From: Isohypsibius dastychi
Lineage: Eukaryota; Tardigrada; Eutardigrada; Parachela; Isohypsibiidae
DNA length: 21,545 bases
Direction: 5' to 3'
Assembly (NCBI GenBank): GCA_034696485.1
Contig: JAQIWT010000389.1
Coordinates: 1-21,545 of the forward strand
The position numbers and the translations under genes are program-made. Positions 1 through 6,539 of the stretch are shown here, piece by piece. Each line of letters starts with the position of its first letter. The stretch's first letter is position 1. The notes under the pieces are model-generated. The model saw only the letters and a program-made list of their open reading frames with translations, was not told the DNA's origin and made no database searches.

Positions 1-152
1 ATGCTGTCCAATGGGCGATAATCTCTAACTTCTGTGATTGTATTGTGTCGTCGACGATTCTTACGTCCTCGTTTTCTATGTCCTTTCTTTCCACTCCGTC
101 GTCTCTTCACGCCGGTAGTTCGCGGGGCTGCACGTCGTCGTTTTTGAGGCAT
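1..152 (-). CDS. Arg/Lys-rich virion core-like protein, N-terminal part (cut by window edge)
   Basis: An open frame starts at ATG 152 and runs off the left edge, so only the first 50 residues are visible. They are extremely basic: Arg and Lys dominate residues 4-36, in runs such as KRRR and RKRGRKNRRR. It lies directly downstream of the penton-like gene on the same strand, and a TATAAAA box sits at 178-172 on the minus strand. In adenoviruses and related adintoviruses/Polintons, small basic DNA-condensing core proteins (pVII, pX type) are encoded near penton, so a core or condensing role is inferred from composition and position. No homology can be shown from so short a piece; it could equally be the basic N-terminal tail of a larger protein. 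The TATA-to-ATG distance (26 bp) is shorter than for its neighbours. Confidence 0.5.
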   Translation of the reverse strand, partial: MPQKRRRAAPRTTGVKRRRSGKKGHRKRGRKNRRRHNTITEVRDYRPLDS

Positions 153-202
153 TTTTACAGAATGATTACGGTTTTATAGTCAAGTCGGAAGAATACAGAT
201 CC

Positions 203-1006
203 TTATATTGGTCTGAATTGCAACGTGATCCAAGTGTCATCCGACTGCGAACATTCCAAGATGCAACGATTTTCATCTTTCAACCGGAATAACATGTCAG
301 CGCTGCACCACCAAGGGTATAGAGGAAGAAACTTGAGTGCATCAGGGCGAAATTTGTTCACAGGACGTGTACATTTTGGAGTTGTGGTAAATGTGTAAAG
401 AATCTGTTCAAAATTATCTTTCGGTTCTAAAAAGTCGCTCGTCAAGATAAGTTTCCCATGGAACATATCGACATTCACCGGGTTACTGGCTTCGAAATCT
501 TTCCCGCCAGGCTGTCCGGATACGAATCCCAAAGCTTGGCAGAGAAGGTTATCAGTATTGATCAACGAGACGCGAGTCGATTTCCATCTGAAAACTTTAT
601 CTTTGGTCCATGAAATTACCGGGCGCTCATGTTTGGGCAGAGACATTCCCCCAACGAGTGTGCTAACAGTCAGTGCGAACTGGATGAACAAAGAAGTTTG
701 GCTCTCGAAAGCACAATCTTCCAGAATCCCGTCATAGTTCTGAAAATGGATACCGTCCTTATCTTCGAGCACTAGGCGAAACATTTTGTCCTCCTTCTTA
801 GGTTTTTTCCAACATGTTGCAGTGGTTTCCAGTTGCACAACTGCAACTTCCCAGTTCTGACGTTCTTCGCCCGGATCTTTGATCATTTCTGACAGAACAT
901 TTTCAGGTAAAAAGTCTTCAACATTGATGAAAAAGTCGCTGGCATCGTTATCTGTTTCGCGGAATACAGATTTGTCGATGCTGTTTGTCACTTCCAGCGA
1001 AAACAT
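203..1006 (-). CDS. Penton-like minor capsid protein of a Maverick/Polinton
   Basis: The protein has 267 residues, intronless, with no signal peptide or membrane segment. Near residues 51-61 it carries the block NWEVAVVQLE, which matches the conserved NWEVAL-type segment near the N-terminus of the minor capsid/penton (single jelly-roll) proteins of animal Mavericks and adintoviruses; a QALGF segment near residue 157 also fits that family. The rest is beta-rich, as expected for a jelly-roll. Penton forms the pentameric vertices of the icosahedral capsid. The gene is followed by the basic core-like gene and preceded by the integrase gene, both on the same strand. A TATAAA at 1061-1056, overlapping the integrase stop codon, lies 55 bp before the ATG. 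The assignment rests on motif recall and context, not on a search. Confidence 0.65.
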   Translation of the reverse strand: MFSLEVTNSIDKSVFRETDNDASDFFINVEDFLPENVLSEMIKDPGEERQNWEVAVVQLETTATCWKKPKKEDKMFRLVLEDKDGIHFQNYDGILEDCAFESQTSLFIQFALTVSTLVGGMSLPKHERPVISWTKDKVFRWKSTRVSLINTDNLLCQALGFVSGQPGGKDFEASNPVNVDMFHGKLILTSDFLEPKDNFEQILYTFTTTPKCTRPVNKFRPDALKFLPLYPWWCSADMLFRLKDENRCILECSQSDDTWITLQFRPI

Positions 1007-1055
1007 GATTGCAGTGAAAAAAGTACAAAGTGATGATCTCAGTGTCCCTGGTCAG

Positions 1056-1061
1056 TTTATA
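1056..1061 (-). promoter_or_regulatory. TATA box of the penton-like gene
   Basis: GATATAAAC on the minus strand, 55 bp before the penton-like ATG. It overlaps the TAA stop of the integrase gene, so the promoter sits inside the end of the upstream gene. Confidence 0.5.
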
Positions 1062-2100
1062 TCACACGCAAACCAACTTCAATCCATTCGGTGTTTGCAG
1101 AGACTAGTTCCTTTTCGTAAAACCGGATAACTTTCTTTGTGGCACGCTTGATGATTTTCCCCTTCTCGTCTAGTTTCCGGCTGGCAGTTTCTACAAGCCG
1201 TCCCTCGTCGTCTTTCAGCTGATAGGTTATCAGCTTCCCGAGTGTAACTTTTGCGATGAACAATATCTCCTCGGTGAAAGTTTTAGTGTAAGACTTTTTG
1301 AACAAAAGTTTTGACGTCGCAAATCTGACTGCATCCCCAACTTTATATTTCGGATTGATAAGTCCAGCGAAGTCAGTTTTCTGATCTTCGAATAGTGACG
1401 ATTGGTTGTGATATGTCACATTCACTGGCGCAATTCCTGTAACTCGATGAACTCGGTTATTGTAGCTTTCGACAAGTTTTGGTAAAACTGTTAACCAGTG
1501 CTTGGATTTCTCTTGAGTAAAATGTTTGAACAAGATGGACTTGATTGTGCGGTTGAATCGCTCACACGTGCTTGCTTTGAAGATGGAAGATGTAGTGTAA
1601 TGATGAATGTCGTTTTCGGTATAGAAATCTCTGGCCAAATCTGACAAAAACTCGCCGCCGTCGTCAGTGACTAGAGTTTCTGGTTTGCGTTGACTGGTTA
1701 TTAAAATTTGTTTCAGTGCGGTTATGACCTCGGCACTTTTCTTGGATTTTACAGGCTGGACAAAAGCATATCGACTGAAAGTGTCGATGACGGTCAAGAT
1801 CCATCGAAAACCTTTATTCGCATGAAAATATTTCGAAATGTCAATCAAGTCAGCCATCCAAAGAGCGTCGACATAGTTGGTGCGGATAGGTAACCTTTCA
1901 AAATGAATTGGGACAGGTTTGTGGAGATTTCTTGTTTTTTGTGTTTGAAGAAATGCGTTGACATCTTTCAACTGGATCTTGAGTTCGGGGAACTTTTTTC
2001 GAGCTATTTGGAACAACTTTGTTGATCCAACCAAGTATCCGTGAGAGCTCGAGTCAGTGTACAAAGATTTCAACATCGATGCAATGTTTCTATCCGTCAT
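1057..2100 (-). CDS. Retroviral-type DDE integrase of Maverick/Polinton
   Basis: Integrase inserts the element's DNA ends into the host chromosome. The frame is open from 2184, but ATG 2100 (347 residues) is the likelier start, because the family block with LYTDSSSHGYLVGSTKLF follows at once while the preceding 28 residues look unlike the family. The N-terminal part (residues 1-60) ends in the NLHKP segment typical of Maverick integrases. The rve core has catalytic candidates D84 (WMADLID), D146 (VTDDGGEF) and E180 (CERFNRTIKS), giving D,D(33)E spacing. After about residue 255 comes an SH3/chromo-like C-terminal part with KYKVGDAVRF, EEILF and FYEKEL. All three acidic residues are present and there is no frameshift, so it could be active. 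It is divergent from the TM-protein gene; only about 50 bp separate the starts. Confidence 0.88.
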   Translation of the reverse strand: MTDRNIASMLKSLYTDSSSHGYLVGSTKLFQIARKKFPELKIQLKDVNAFLQTQKTRNLHKPVPIHFERLPIRTNYVDALWMADLIDISKYFHANKGFRWILTVIDTFSRYAFVQPVKSKKSAEVITALKQILITSQRKPETLVTDDGGEFLSDLARDFYTENDIHHYTTSSIFKASTCERFNRTIKSILFKHFTQEKSKHWLTVLPKLVESYNNRVHRVTGIAPVNVTYHNQSSLFEDQKTDFAGLINPKYKVGDAVRFATSKLLFKKSYTKTFTEEILFIAKVTLGKLITYQLKDDEGRLVETASRKLDEKGKIIKRATKKVIRFYEKELVSANTEWIEVGLRVI

Positions 2101-2106
2101 TATTAG

Positions 2107-2114
2107 TATAAAAG
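2107..2114 (+). promoter_or_regulatory. TATA box of the one-TM protein gene
   Basis: TATAAAAG, 43 bp before ATG 2150, in the short gap between the divergent integrase and TM-protein genes. It favours 2150 (or the out-of-frame ATG at 2145) as first start over the upstream in-frame ATG at 2057, which lies within the integrase gene. Confidence 0.5.
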
Positions 2115-2149
2115 ACAGAATAAACAAACAGGAAGTGTTAAAAGATGGA

Positions 2150-2677
2150 ATGGAGCGAACCGGGAGGATATCTCGTTTGGTCAATTCAGAAATGCCCGGA
2201 AAAATTCTGTTTTACGTCTCAACTGTTCTACTGAGCCTTCTTTTTATCTATTTCTGTGTAACTCGACTGTTCAATTTCAAGCCGTTCCCCGAAGAGCATC
2301 AACTGATACGTGGTATGCTAAATTTTGTTCATTCTTTTGAATTTGGTCTTCCCGCTTTACTGGGAGGTCACGCTTTGCTTAATCGGAAACAGAATGTCTT
2401 TACGAACCAAGACCCAGTCACTGAAACAGTCGATAAAAAAAGTACTACAAAATTTGCAGTTGCGAATAAGACAACACTTGGCCCGTCTGGTAATCAAAGC
2501 ATGGCAGAATTACCGGCGGAAGTAATGACTCCTGTTTTACTAGTGGCGGCGATTGATGCTGTGAATAATGCATCTCAGAGTCAGGAACGCGAACCAAACT
2601 TGGTACTAGATAGCATTGCTGCCTTGAATCAAACTTTGCAAGCTCTGGTATATAAAGAAGGAGCTCCTGATTCTTGA
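2150..2677 (+). CDS. Small single-membrane-span protein, unrecognised
   Basis: From ATG 2150 the protein has 175 residues; a second ATG at 2192 would start just before the hydrophobic segment. Residues about 18-33 (ILFYVSTVLLSLLFIYF) form one strong membrane segment, followed by a soluble tail of about 140 residues with a weak hydrophobic patch (TPVLLVAAIDAV) and no cysteine pairs. No family is recognised. The position between integrase and thymidylate kinase makes it a Maverick gene; type III or signal-anchor topology and a virion or host-membrane role are possible but unproven. A short out-of-frame ORF starts at ATG 2145, five bases before the chosen start. AATAAA at 2684-2689, seven bases after the stop, is the likely poly(A) signal and overlaps the leader of the next gene. 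Confidence 0.6.
   Translation: MERTGRISRLVNSEMPGKILFYVSTVLLSLLFIYFCVTRLFNFKPFPEEHQLIRGMLNFVHSFEFGLPALLGGHALLNRKQNVFTNQDPVTETVDKKSTTKFAVANKTTLGPSGNQSMAELPAEVMTPVLLVAAIDAVNNASQSQEREPNLVLDSIAALNQTLQALVYKEGAPDS
2649..2657 (+). promoter_or_regulatory. TATA box of the thymidylate kinase gene
   Basis: TATATAAAG inside the 3' end of the preceding gene, 42 bp before ATG 2691. It agrees with use of ATG 2691; the ATG at 2681 is out of frame, gives only 12 codons and lies at about the expected transcription start. Confidence 0.5.
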
Positions 2678-2690
2678 ACCATGAATAAAA

Positions 2691-3314
2691 ATGACGAGGG
2701 GGGCGGTTATTGCTTTTGAAGGTTGCGATGGCGTGGGCAAAACATACCATCTGAAGCGTTTGATAGATCTTTTTGATGAACCTCGCCGTTCAGATTACAA
2801 GTGTTACCAGTTTCCATCAAGAAACAGTAATGATCCACTATCAAGGACACTAACTGCCTACCTTGGTCAACAGTGTGTACTAGATGTAAGAGCTTGTCAA
2901 CTACTCTTCACAGCTGAACGATTCCAAAGTTTACGGCACATGGAAAAAGCGGTCAGAAAAGGTCATAACATTCTGATTGACCGGTACATACATTCCGGGA
3001 TTGCCTATGGATGTGCAGCAGGGATCTCACGAGATTTCTGTACTGCGAAAGAAAGAGGACTTTTGGATCCGGACCTTGTAATCTATCTACATGCGAATCC
3101 GTCAATTGTGGAAAAACGACGCAAAGGTCCGGAAGAAGCGCATGATGATCCCTACTTTCAAGAACTAGTTCACGATGAGTACCTGAAACTTGTAACTTCT
3201 CGATGGTTAGTCCTCTCAACCGAAGAATCCCCGGATTCTGTTCATGCAAAAATTGTGTATGCTGTATCTAACATCAGAAGAACTGTGACGAATGCAGCGA
3301 TTCAATTGTTTTAA
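2691..3314 (+). CDS. tmk: Thymidylate kinase (dTMP kinase)
   Basis: The enzyme phosphorylates dTMP to dTDP with ATP, the last specific step to dTTP. The protein has 207 residues, the normal family length. A Walker A loop is at residues 9-18 (FEGCDGVGKT), a DRY motif with the SGIAYG loop at 97-105, the FPSR segment of the dTMP site at 41-44, and a lid-like stretch near DDPYFQELVHDEY. No frameshift or missing key residue is seen. It is a cargo gene of the Maverick: with the RNR small subunit at the right end it would raise dNTP supply in cells with low nucleotide pools. AATAAA overlaps the stop codon (3313-3318), so the transcript must end very close to the coding region. It converges on the PC4-like gene. 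Confidence 0.92.
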   Translation: MTRGAVIAFEGCDGVGKTYHLKRLIDLFDEPRRSDYKCYQFPSRNSNDPLSRTLTAYLGQQCVLDVRACQLLFTAERFQSLRHMEKAVRKGHNILIDRYIHSGIAYGCAAGISRDFCTAKERGLLDPDLVIYLHANPSIVEKRRKGPEEAHDDPYFQELVHDEYLKLVTSRWLVLSTEESPDSVHAKIVYAVSNIRRTVTNAAIQLF

Positions 3315-3318
3315 TAAA
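3313..3318 (+). terminator. Poly(A) signal overlapping the TMK stop codon
   Basis: AATAAA shares bases with the TAA stop (3312-3314). TTTATT at 3321-3326 gives an AATAAA on the other strand, about 100 bp past the stop of the convergent PC4-like gene, so both convergent transcripts can end here. Confidence 0.5.
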
Positions 3319-3426
3319 GTTTATTTGTATGTAACCATGATTTTCGTCCATTGATAGTAGAGCAAATAACTACAAGACATGTTACCAATAGGTAGCGACT
3401 ATTCGAATAAAACATTTATGACACAC

Positions 3427-3804
3427 TCATTCAGATTCAGAAGGTTCCTTACGGTGTGACTTGTGGTGATACGGATACAGGTGCTCCGTTTTACTGGGTC
3501 GTTTCTTTTCCCGAGTAAGACCGTCGAGCTTTTCCGCGACCTTCTGTAAGGCTTCGATCATCAGAGGAAGAGATTCCGGCTGGATCCAGCATCCACATCG
3601 CGTCGGTTTAAGTTGTCCACTTTTTTTATCTTTCGAGATTAGGCGAATATCGACGCGAGGTTCTTTGGGATTATATTTGCTGATTGAAACTGCGATACCA
3701 GCATCATCTAGGTAAACCAAATACGGTGAACTCGACATGAGAGGCTCGTATCGAGTTCCTTCAGCAGACAGAGTTGTGACGACTGTGAGTGGTTCCGCCA
3801 TCAT
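3427..3804 (-). CDS. PC4-like single-stranded-DNA-binding protein
   Basis: From the double ATG at 3804/3801 the protein has 125 or 124 residues. Residues about 30-92 follow the plan of the PC4/SUB1 core: a beta-rich segment with AVSISKYN, then PRVDIRLI, a KSGQLKPTRCGCWI segment like the GELKPGKKGISL block of PC4, and a helix with PESLPLMIEAL. The tail is basic and acidic (KKRPSK, then EPSESE at the end). PC4 proteins bind melted DNA and act in transcription and replication; viruses and phages also use this fold. The start of this frame overlaps the end of the upstream ORF on the same strand by 44 bases, and no TATA box precedes it, so both may be read from one mRNA. The assignment is from pattern alone. 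Confidence 0.45.
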   Translation of the reverse strand: MMAEPLTVVTTLSAEGTRYEPLMSSSPYLVYLDDAGIAVSISKYNPKEPRVDIRLISKDKKSGQLKPTRCGCWIQPESLPLMIEALQKVAEKLDGLTREKKRPSKTEHLYPYHHKSHRKEPSESE

Positions 3805-4264
3805 CAATGAGATAGATGAGAATAACGTTTCGAGCCGGATCAACAACAAAGCGTAGTACGACTCTGATTCCACAAAGTGAAGTTATTTCAGTAATGCCGA
3901 AGAAATCCGGAGCATCGTTGGATTTAAATATCGGAATGGATGAAATAACCATTCGCAGTTGTGACTGAAGTTGCAGGATGAAATTGTTTACTTTACTTGG
4001 ATGATTTTTCAAATCCAAACTTCGCCGCAATACTTCAGCCAAATCCTGAATCACCAACTGGCGTGAAAAGTAGGCCACTGACCCAGTTGCTCCCGAGCGA
4101 TCATGAACAGTCCCAAAGCAGCTGACATGGAATGGATAATCAACAAGAAGCAAGTCTATCAAGGATTTTAACTGGGTTACAAACTGCTCACAGAAACATT
4201 TCAGTGTTTCACTAGCACATATAAGGTTGAAGCCTGAAGGACTAATATGGCAGAATCCATCCAT
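3761..4264 (-). CDS. Unrecognised Maverick protein upstream of the PC4-like gene
   Basis: The frame codes for 167 residues from ATG 4264, without frameshift or membrane segment. The N-terminal third has several Cys residues (ICASETLKCFCEQF), the middle is a helical Leu-rich stretch (LAEVLRRSLDLKNH), and the end is beta-like and hydrophobic (GIRVVLRFVV, NVILIYLID). No family is recognised. It is divergent from the BIR gene and shares its upstream gap; TATTTAA on the minus strand (4303-4297) stands 39 bp before the ATG, like the spacing of the TATA boxes in this element. It overlaps the next gene by 44 bases in another frame. Even codon use along the frame and the tight packing support a real gene. 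Confidence 0.55.
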   Translation of the reverse strand: MDGFCHISPSGFNLICASETLKCFCEQFVTQLKSLIDLLLVDYPFHVSCFGTVHDRSGATGSVAYFSRQLVIQDLAEVLRRSLDLKNHPSKVNNFILQLQSQLRMVISSIPIFKSNDAPDFFGITEITSLCGIRVVLRFVVDPARNVILIYLIDDGGTTHSRHNSVC

Positions 4265-4296
4265 GATAACTGACTAAAGTTTGCTTCCGCATCGAC

Positions 4297-4304
4297 TTAA
4301 ATAT
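4297..4304. promoter_or_regulatory. Shared AT-rich core between divergent genes
   Basis: TTAAATAT on plus, ATATTTAA on minus, in the 73-bp gap between ATG 4264 (minus) and ATG 4338 (plus). It lies 33-39 bp from either start, so one element could serve both genes. The minus-strand TATTTAA is the better TATA match. Confidence 0.35.
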
Positions 4305-4337
4305 CAAATGTGCGGCATACACTCTTCCGCTGGAGAT

Positions 4338-4649
4338 ATGGAGAAACTCCTCCTCGACGGTCCAAAGCACCCCGTTTATTCATCTTCTCTAAAGCGATAT
4401 GAAAGCTTCCGCAATTGGCCAATCCAGATGACTCAACATCCAGCTATCCTAGCGGACTCTGGATTCTTCTATACTGGATACGGTGACCTAGTCTGCTGTT
4501 TCTTCTGTGGAGGAGAGCTACGGGAGTGGAGATCGGCCGATATTGTTCCATCAGAACACTTAAAATATTTCCCTACATGTTTTGTAGCTGTTTCCTCTCT
4601 AAGCGCTCTCACTCGTTATGGGGTGCATCAGTGTTGGTCTTTGAAATAA
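4338..4649 (+). CDS. Single-BIR protein (IAP-like, no RING)
   Basis: BIR domains bind one zinc ion and in IAP proteins block caspases or bind their antagonists. From ATG 4338 the protein has 103 residues and is almost entirely one BIR domain: RYESFRNWP (20-28), then LADSGFFYTGYGD (38-50), and zinc ligands C54, C57, H74 and C81 with the exact C-x2-C-x16-H-x6-C spacing. This is the IAP class rather than the survivin class. The Trp of the usual DPW segment, which lines the peptide groove, is replaced by Pro71. An upstream in-frame ATG at 4308 is possible. There is no RING in this frame; a separate IAP-type RING gene lies 1.3 kb to the right. AATAAA at 4692-4697 is the likely poly(A) signal. Confidence 0.85.
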   Translation: MEKLLLDGPKHPVYSSSLKRYESFRNWPIQMTQHPAILADSGFFYTGYGDLVCCFFCGGELREWRSADIVPSEHLKYFPTCFVAVSSLSALTRYGVHQCWSLK

Positions 4650-4805
4650 TTCTGTAAAGAACCGAAGCCAAGTAACTACAGAAAGTCTTTTAATAAAGTC
4701 GTAACAACCAAAGTAGATGGTAAAGGTTACGTTTAAAGCGTAGCGCACAAAACAGGTGATGCGAACAAAACACACGTTCACCGAACTTTAGTTCAAGAAC
4801 CTTAT

Positions 4806-5393
4806 TCAATAATGCTGAAGAGCTTCCTCGATAACCGCGGGAACATTGATGGTCTCGAATAGGACTCGTACAGCGTCAAGAATGGCGGATTTGTAAATCA
4901 TTTGGCGGCTGTCAGATGTGTTCATTGATGGATGATTCATTAAAGCGTTTACAACTTCTGCAGAAATATATGTCATCGGAACATTATGCCATTTCAACAC
5001 GGCCTGTGGTTGCAGATATTGATCAAAATCAAAATCCTTCTCAGGTATCTGCACTGCATTCTGTTTCACCATTCCACCCTGAGGTGGTTGAGCTGGCGAA
5101 ACTGGCGTTATATGCACCTGTTGTGAGGATGGCTGATACTGGGTAGGGTCTCGAACAGTGTTGTCGACAAAGCCGACATTCCGACGTGGGTCGTAGCCCT
5201 GATTGTTATTACAGGTGATGCCGGCCTGGCTGAACATAGCAGACTCGAGAACAGGAATAGACTTTATAAAATCTTCCAGCTGTGCAAGACGATCAGCGTG
5301 CTCGTCAATACGAAGATTTAAATCGCGACAGCTAGGAGCACGCTCACGCACTGAATTTTTACGAACTGACTTTTTACTCGCTGATTCTGTCAT
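4806..5393 (-). CDS. Unrecognised Maverick protein with coiled-coil start and Gln/Pro-rich middle
   Basis: From ATG 5393 (195 residues; an upstream ATG at 5438 adds 15). The N-terminus is basic (KKSVRKNSVRERA), followed by a short coiled-coil-like stretch (LRIDEHADRLAQLEDFIKSI) at about residues 25-45, a Pro/Gln-rich middle (residues about 80-115, SPAQPPQGG), and a helical end rich in Val and Ala. No signal peptide or membrane segment. No family recognised; a structural or virion-associated role would fit this make-up but nothing shows it. It runs against the BIR gene, and its start faces the 82-bp repeats and the RING gene. The sequence after its stop reads AATAAG, a weak poly(A) signal. Confidence 0.5.
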   Translation of the reverse strand: MTESASKKSVRKNSVRERAPSCRDLNLRIDEHADRLAQLEDFIKSIPVLESAMFSQAGITCNNNQGYDPRRNVGFVDNTVRDPTQYQPSSQQVHITPVSPAQPPQGGMVKQNAVQIPEKDFDFDQYLQPQAVLKWHNVPMTYISAEVVNALMNHPSMNTSDSRQMIYKSAILDAVRVLFETINVPAVIEEALQHY

Positions 5394-5567
5394 TTTGAAG
5401 GAAATGAGCTCTGGAAGCTTTGTGGTTCCTCTTTTCAATGTTCAAAAGAGTCTTACTCTCGTTTGATTGGTGGGAGTTTCTTGGCTTTTCGACTGCTCCT
5501 CCCATGGATTCAACGCTTGACCTGGTTTCAGGCCAACTGTGTTTGTTTACCCCTTTCTAAATGGACT

Positions 5568-5810
5568 GAATGTTTTCATAACCTAGTCAAACTTCCAACG
5601 GATTGTCCAACTTTTCGTTGACTCAGCTGTGCAAACATTTGGGTAGGTTGGATGTTTTCATGACCTAGTTAAACTCGGAACGGATCGACCTACTTTTCTT
5701 TGATTTAGTTGTGCAAATATTTGGGTGGGTTGAATGTTTTCATAACCTAGTTAAACTCGGAACGGATTGTCCTACTTTTTCGCTGACTAGGTTGTGCAAA
5801 CATTTGGGAT
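5568..5810. repeat. Three tandem copies of an 82-bp unit
   Basis: Units start at 5568, 5650 and 5732, an exact 82-bp period. Each opens with G[AG]ATGTTTTCAT[AG]ACCTAGT and closes with TGTGCAAA[CT]ATTTGGG; the units differ at scattered positions, so the array is not brand-new. It fills the intergenic space between the divergent genes at 5393 (minus) and 5910 (plus). Tandem repeats here could be an enhancer, a replication start or a recombination site of the element; none is shown. Confidence 0.8.
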
Positions 5811-5853
5811 TGTCCTACATTCACGTGTCCTGTTGGCTTGATTCCGAATGACA

Positions 5854-5860
5854 TATATAA
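5854..5860 (+). promoter_or_regulatory. TATA box that sets the start of the RING gene
   Basis: TATATAA lies 17 bp before the in-frame ATG 5871 and 56 bp before ATG 5910. Since transcription normally starts about 30 bp after a TATA box, 5910 is the better start. Confidence 0.45.
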
Positions 5861-5909
5861 CCAGTTTGCAATGAGTGTCAGTCAGCAAATATTCATCGAG
5901 CGCAACCTA

Positions 5910-6494
5910 ATGACGACGAGAACAACACTTTTTACACTGGTTATCCCTGTACCTCGGGCAATACGCATAAAAAACTCGGAGGAAATCGGAGATTGTCAAC
6001 TCCGAAAGCGAGTGGGAATTATAAATGCAGATGGGATAGTTGTCGAACCCCAAAAAACCAGTATCTCACCATGCACTGGAATATACGGGACTATAATTCT
6101 GTGCACAAAGTGCGATAGTTTTGTTGATTTTACATATTCAGTTCATGGGACGGAGATCTGCATCTGTTCGACCAGCGGACACTTTGCAGAACTCAGGAAT
6201 GCTTTGTTCCTTGCTACGGATATTACGAGCGCGGAGCTAAAAGAGCTCCCTTCTATGGGTTTCAAGTCTGAACTGGATGACTACAGAGCCATATTGGGTG
6301 ATGGTAAAATTCAGAATCCAGTGAACGTTCATAGCGACCTGAAATGTAAAGTTTGTTGGGATCGAATGAGTGAGATAGTCATGATCCCATGTGGTCATGT
6401 TTGTTCCTGTCAAGTCTGTTACGGTAAACTTTCGTTTAATCGATGTCCCCTGTGTAATCAGCAAGTTGAAACACATCATCGTGTGTTTTTTTGA
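5910..6494 (+). CDS. IAP-type RING finger protein
   Basis: From ATG 5910 the protein has 194 residues. The last 51 residues are a C3HC4 RING of the kind found at the C-terminus of IAP proteins: C146, C149, C161, H163, C167, C170, C179 and C182, with IPCGH in the middle and a short hydrophobic end after the last Cys pair (RVFF), which in IAP RINGs helps dimerise. Such RINGs act as ubiquitin ligases with E2 enzymes. The first 140 residues are not a BIR; they contain a possible extra metal site (LCTKC, then CICSTSGH) and no recognised family. Caenorhabditis BIR proteins lack a RING, so this is unlikely to come from the host. The gene sits between the 82-bp repeats and the RNR gene. In-frame ATGs at 5838 and 5871 exist but lie before or at the TATA box. 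Confidence 0.8.
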   Translation: MTTRTTLFTLVIPVPRAIRIKNSEEIGDCQLRKRVGIINADGIVVEPQKTSISPCTGIYGTIILCTKCDSFVDFTYSVHGTEICICSTSGHFAELRNALFLATDITSAELKELPSMGFKSELDDYRAILGDGKIQNPVNVHSDLKCKVCWDRMSEIVMIPCGHVCSCQVCYGKLSFNRCPLCNQQVETHHRVFF

Positions 6495-6495
6495 C

Positions 6496-6503
6496 TATAT
6501 AAA
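6496..6503 (+). promoter_or_regulatory. TATA box of the RNR small-subunit gene
   Basis: TATATAAA starts two bases after the RING stop codon. It is 44 bp before ATG 6540 but only 26 bp before ATG 6522, so 6540 is preferred as start. Confidence 0.5.
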
Positions 6504-6539
6504 TTCATTTCATACCATTGTATGAAGCGGCGAGAGAAC

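Noticed and set aside
879-1130. Plus-strand 83-codon frame
   Set aside because: Lies antisense across the start of the penton-like gene and the end of the integrase gene, with no family features or signals of its own.
2445-2750. Minus-strand 101-codon frame
   Set aside because: Antisense to the TM-protein gene and the start of TMK; these plus-strand genes explain the region.
2953-3249. Minus-strand 98-codon frame
   Set aside because: Fully inside the TMK gene on the other strand.
5203-5466. Plus-strand 87-codon frame
   Set aside because: Antisense to the start of the coiled-coil/Gln-rich gene; composition is that of a mirrored coding frame.
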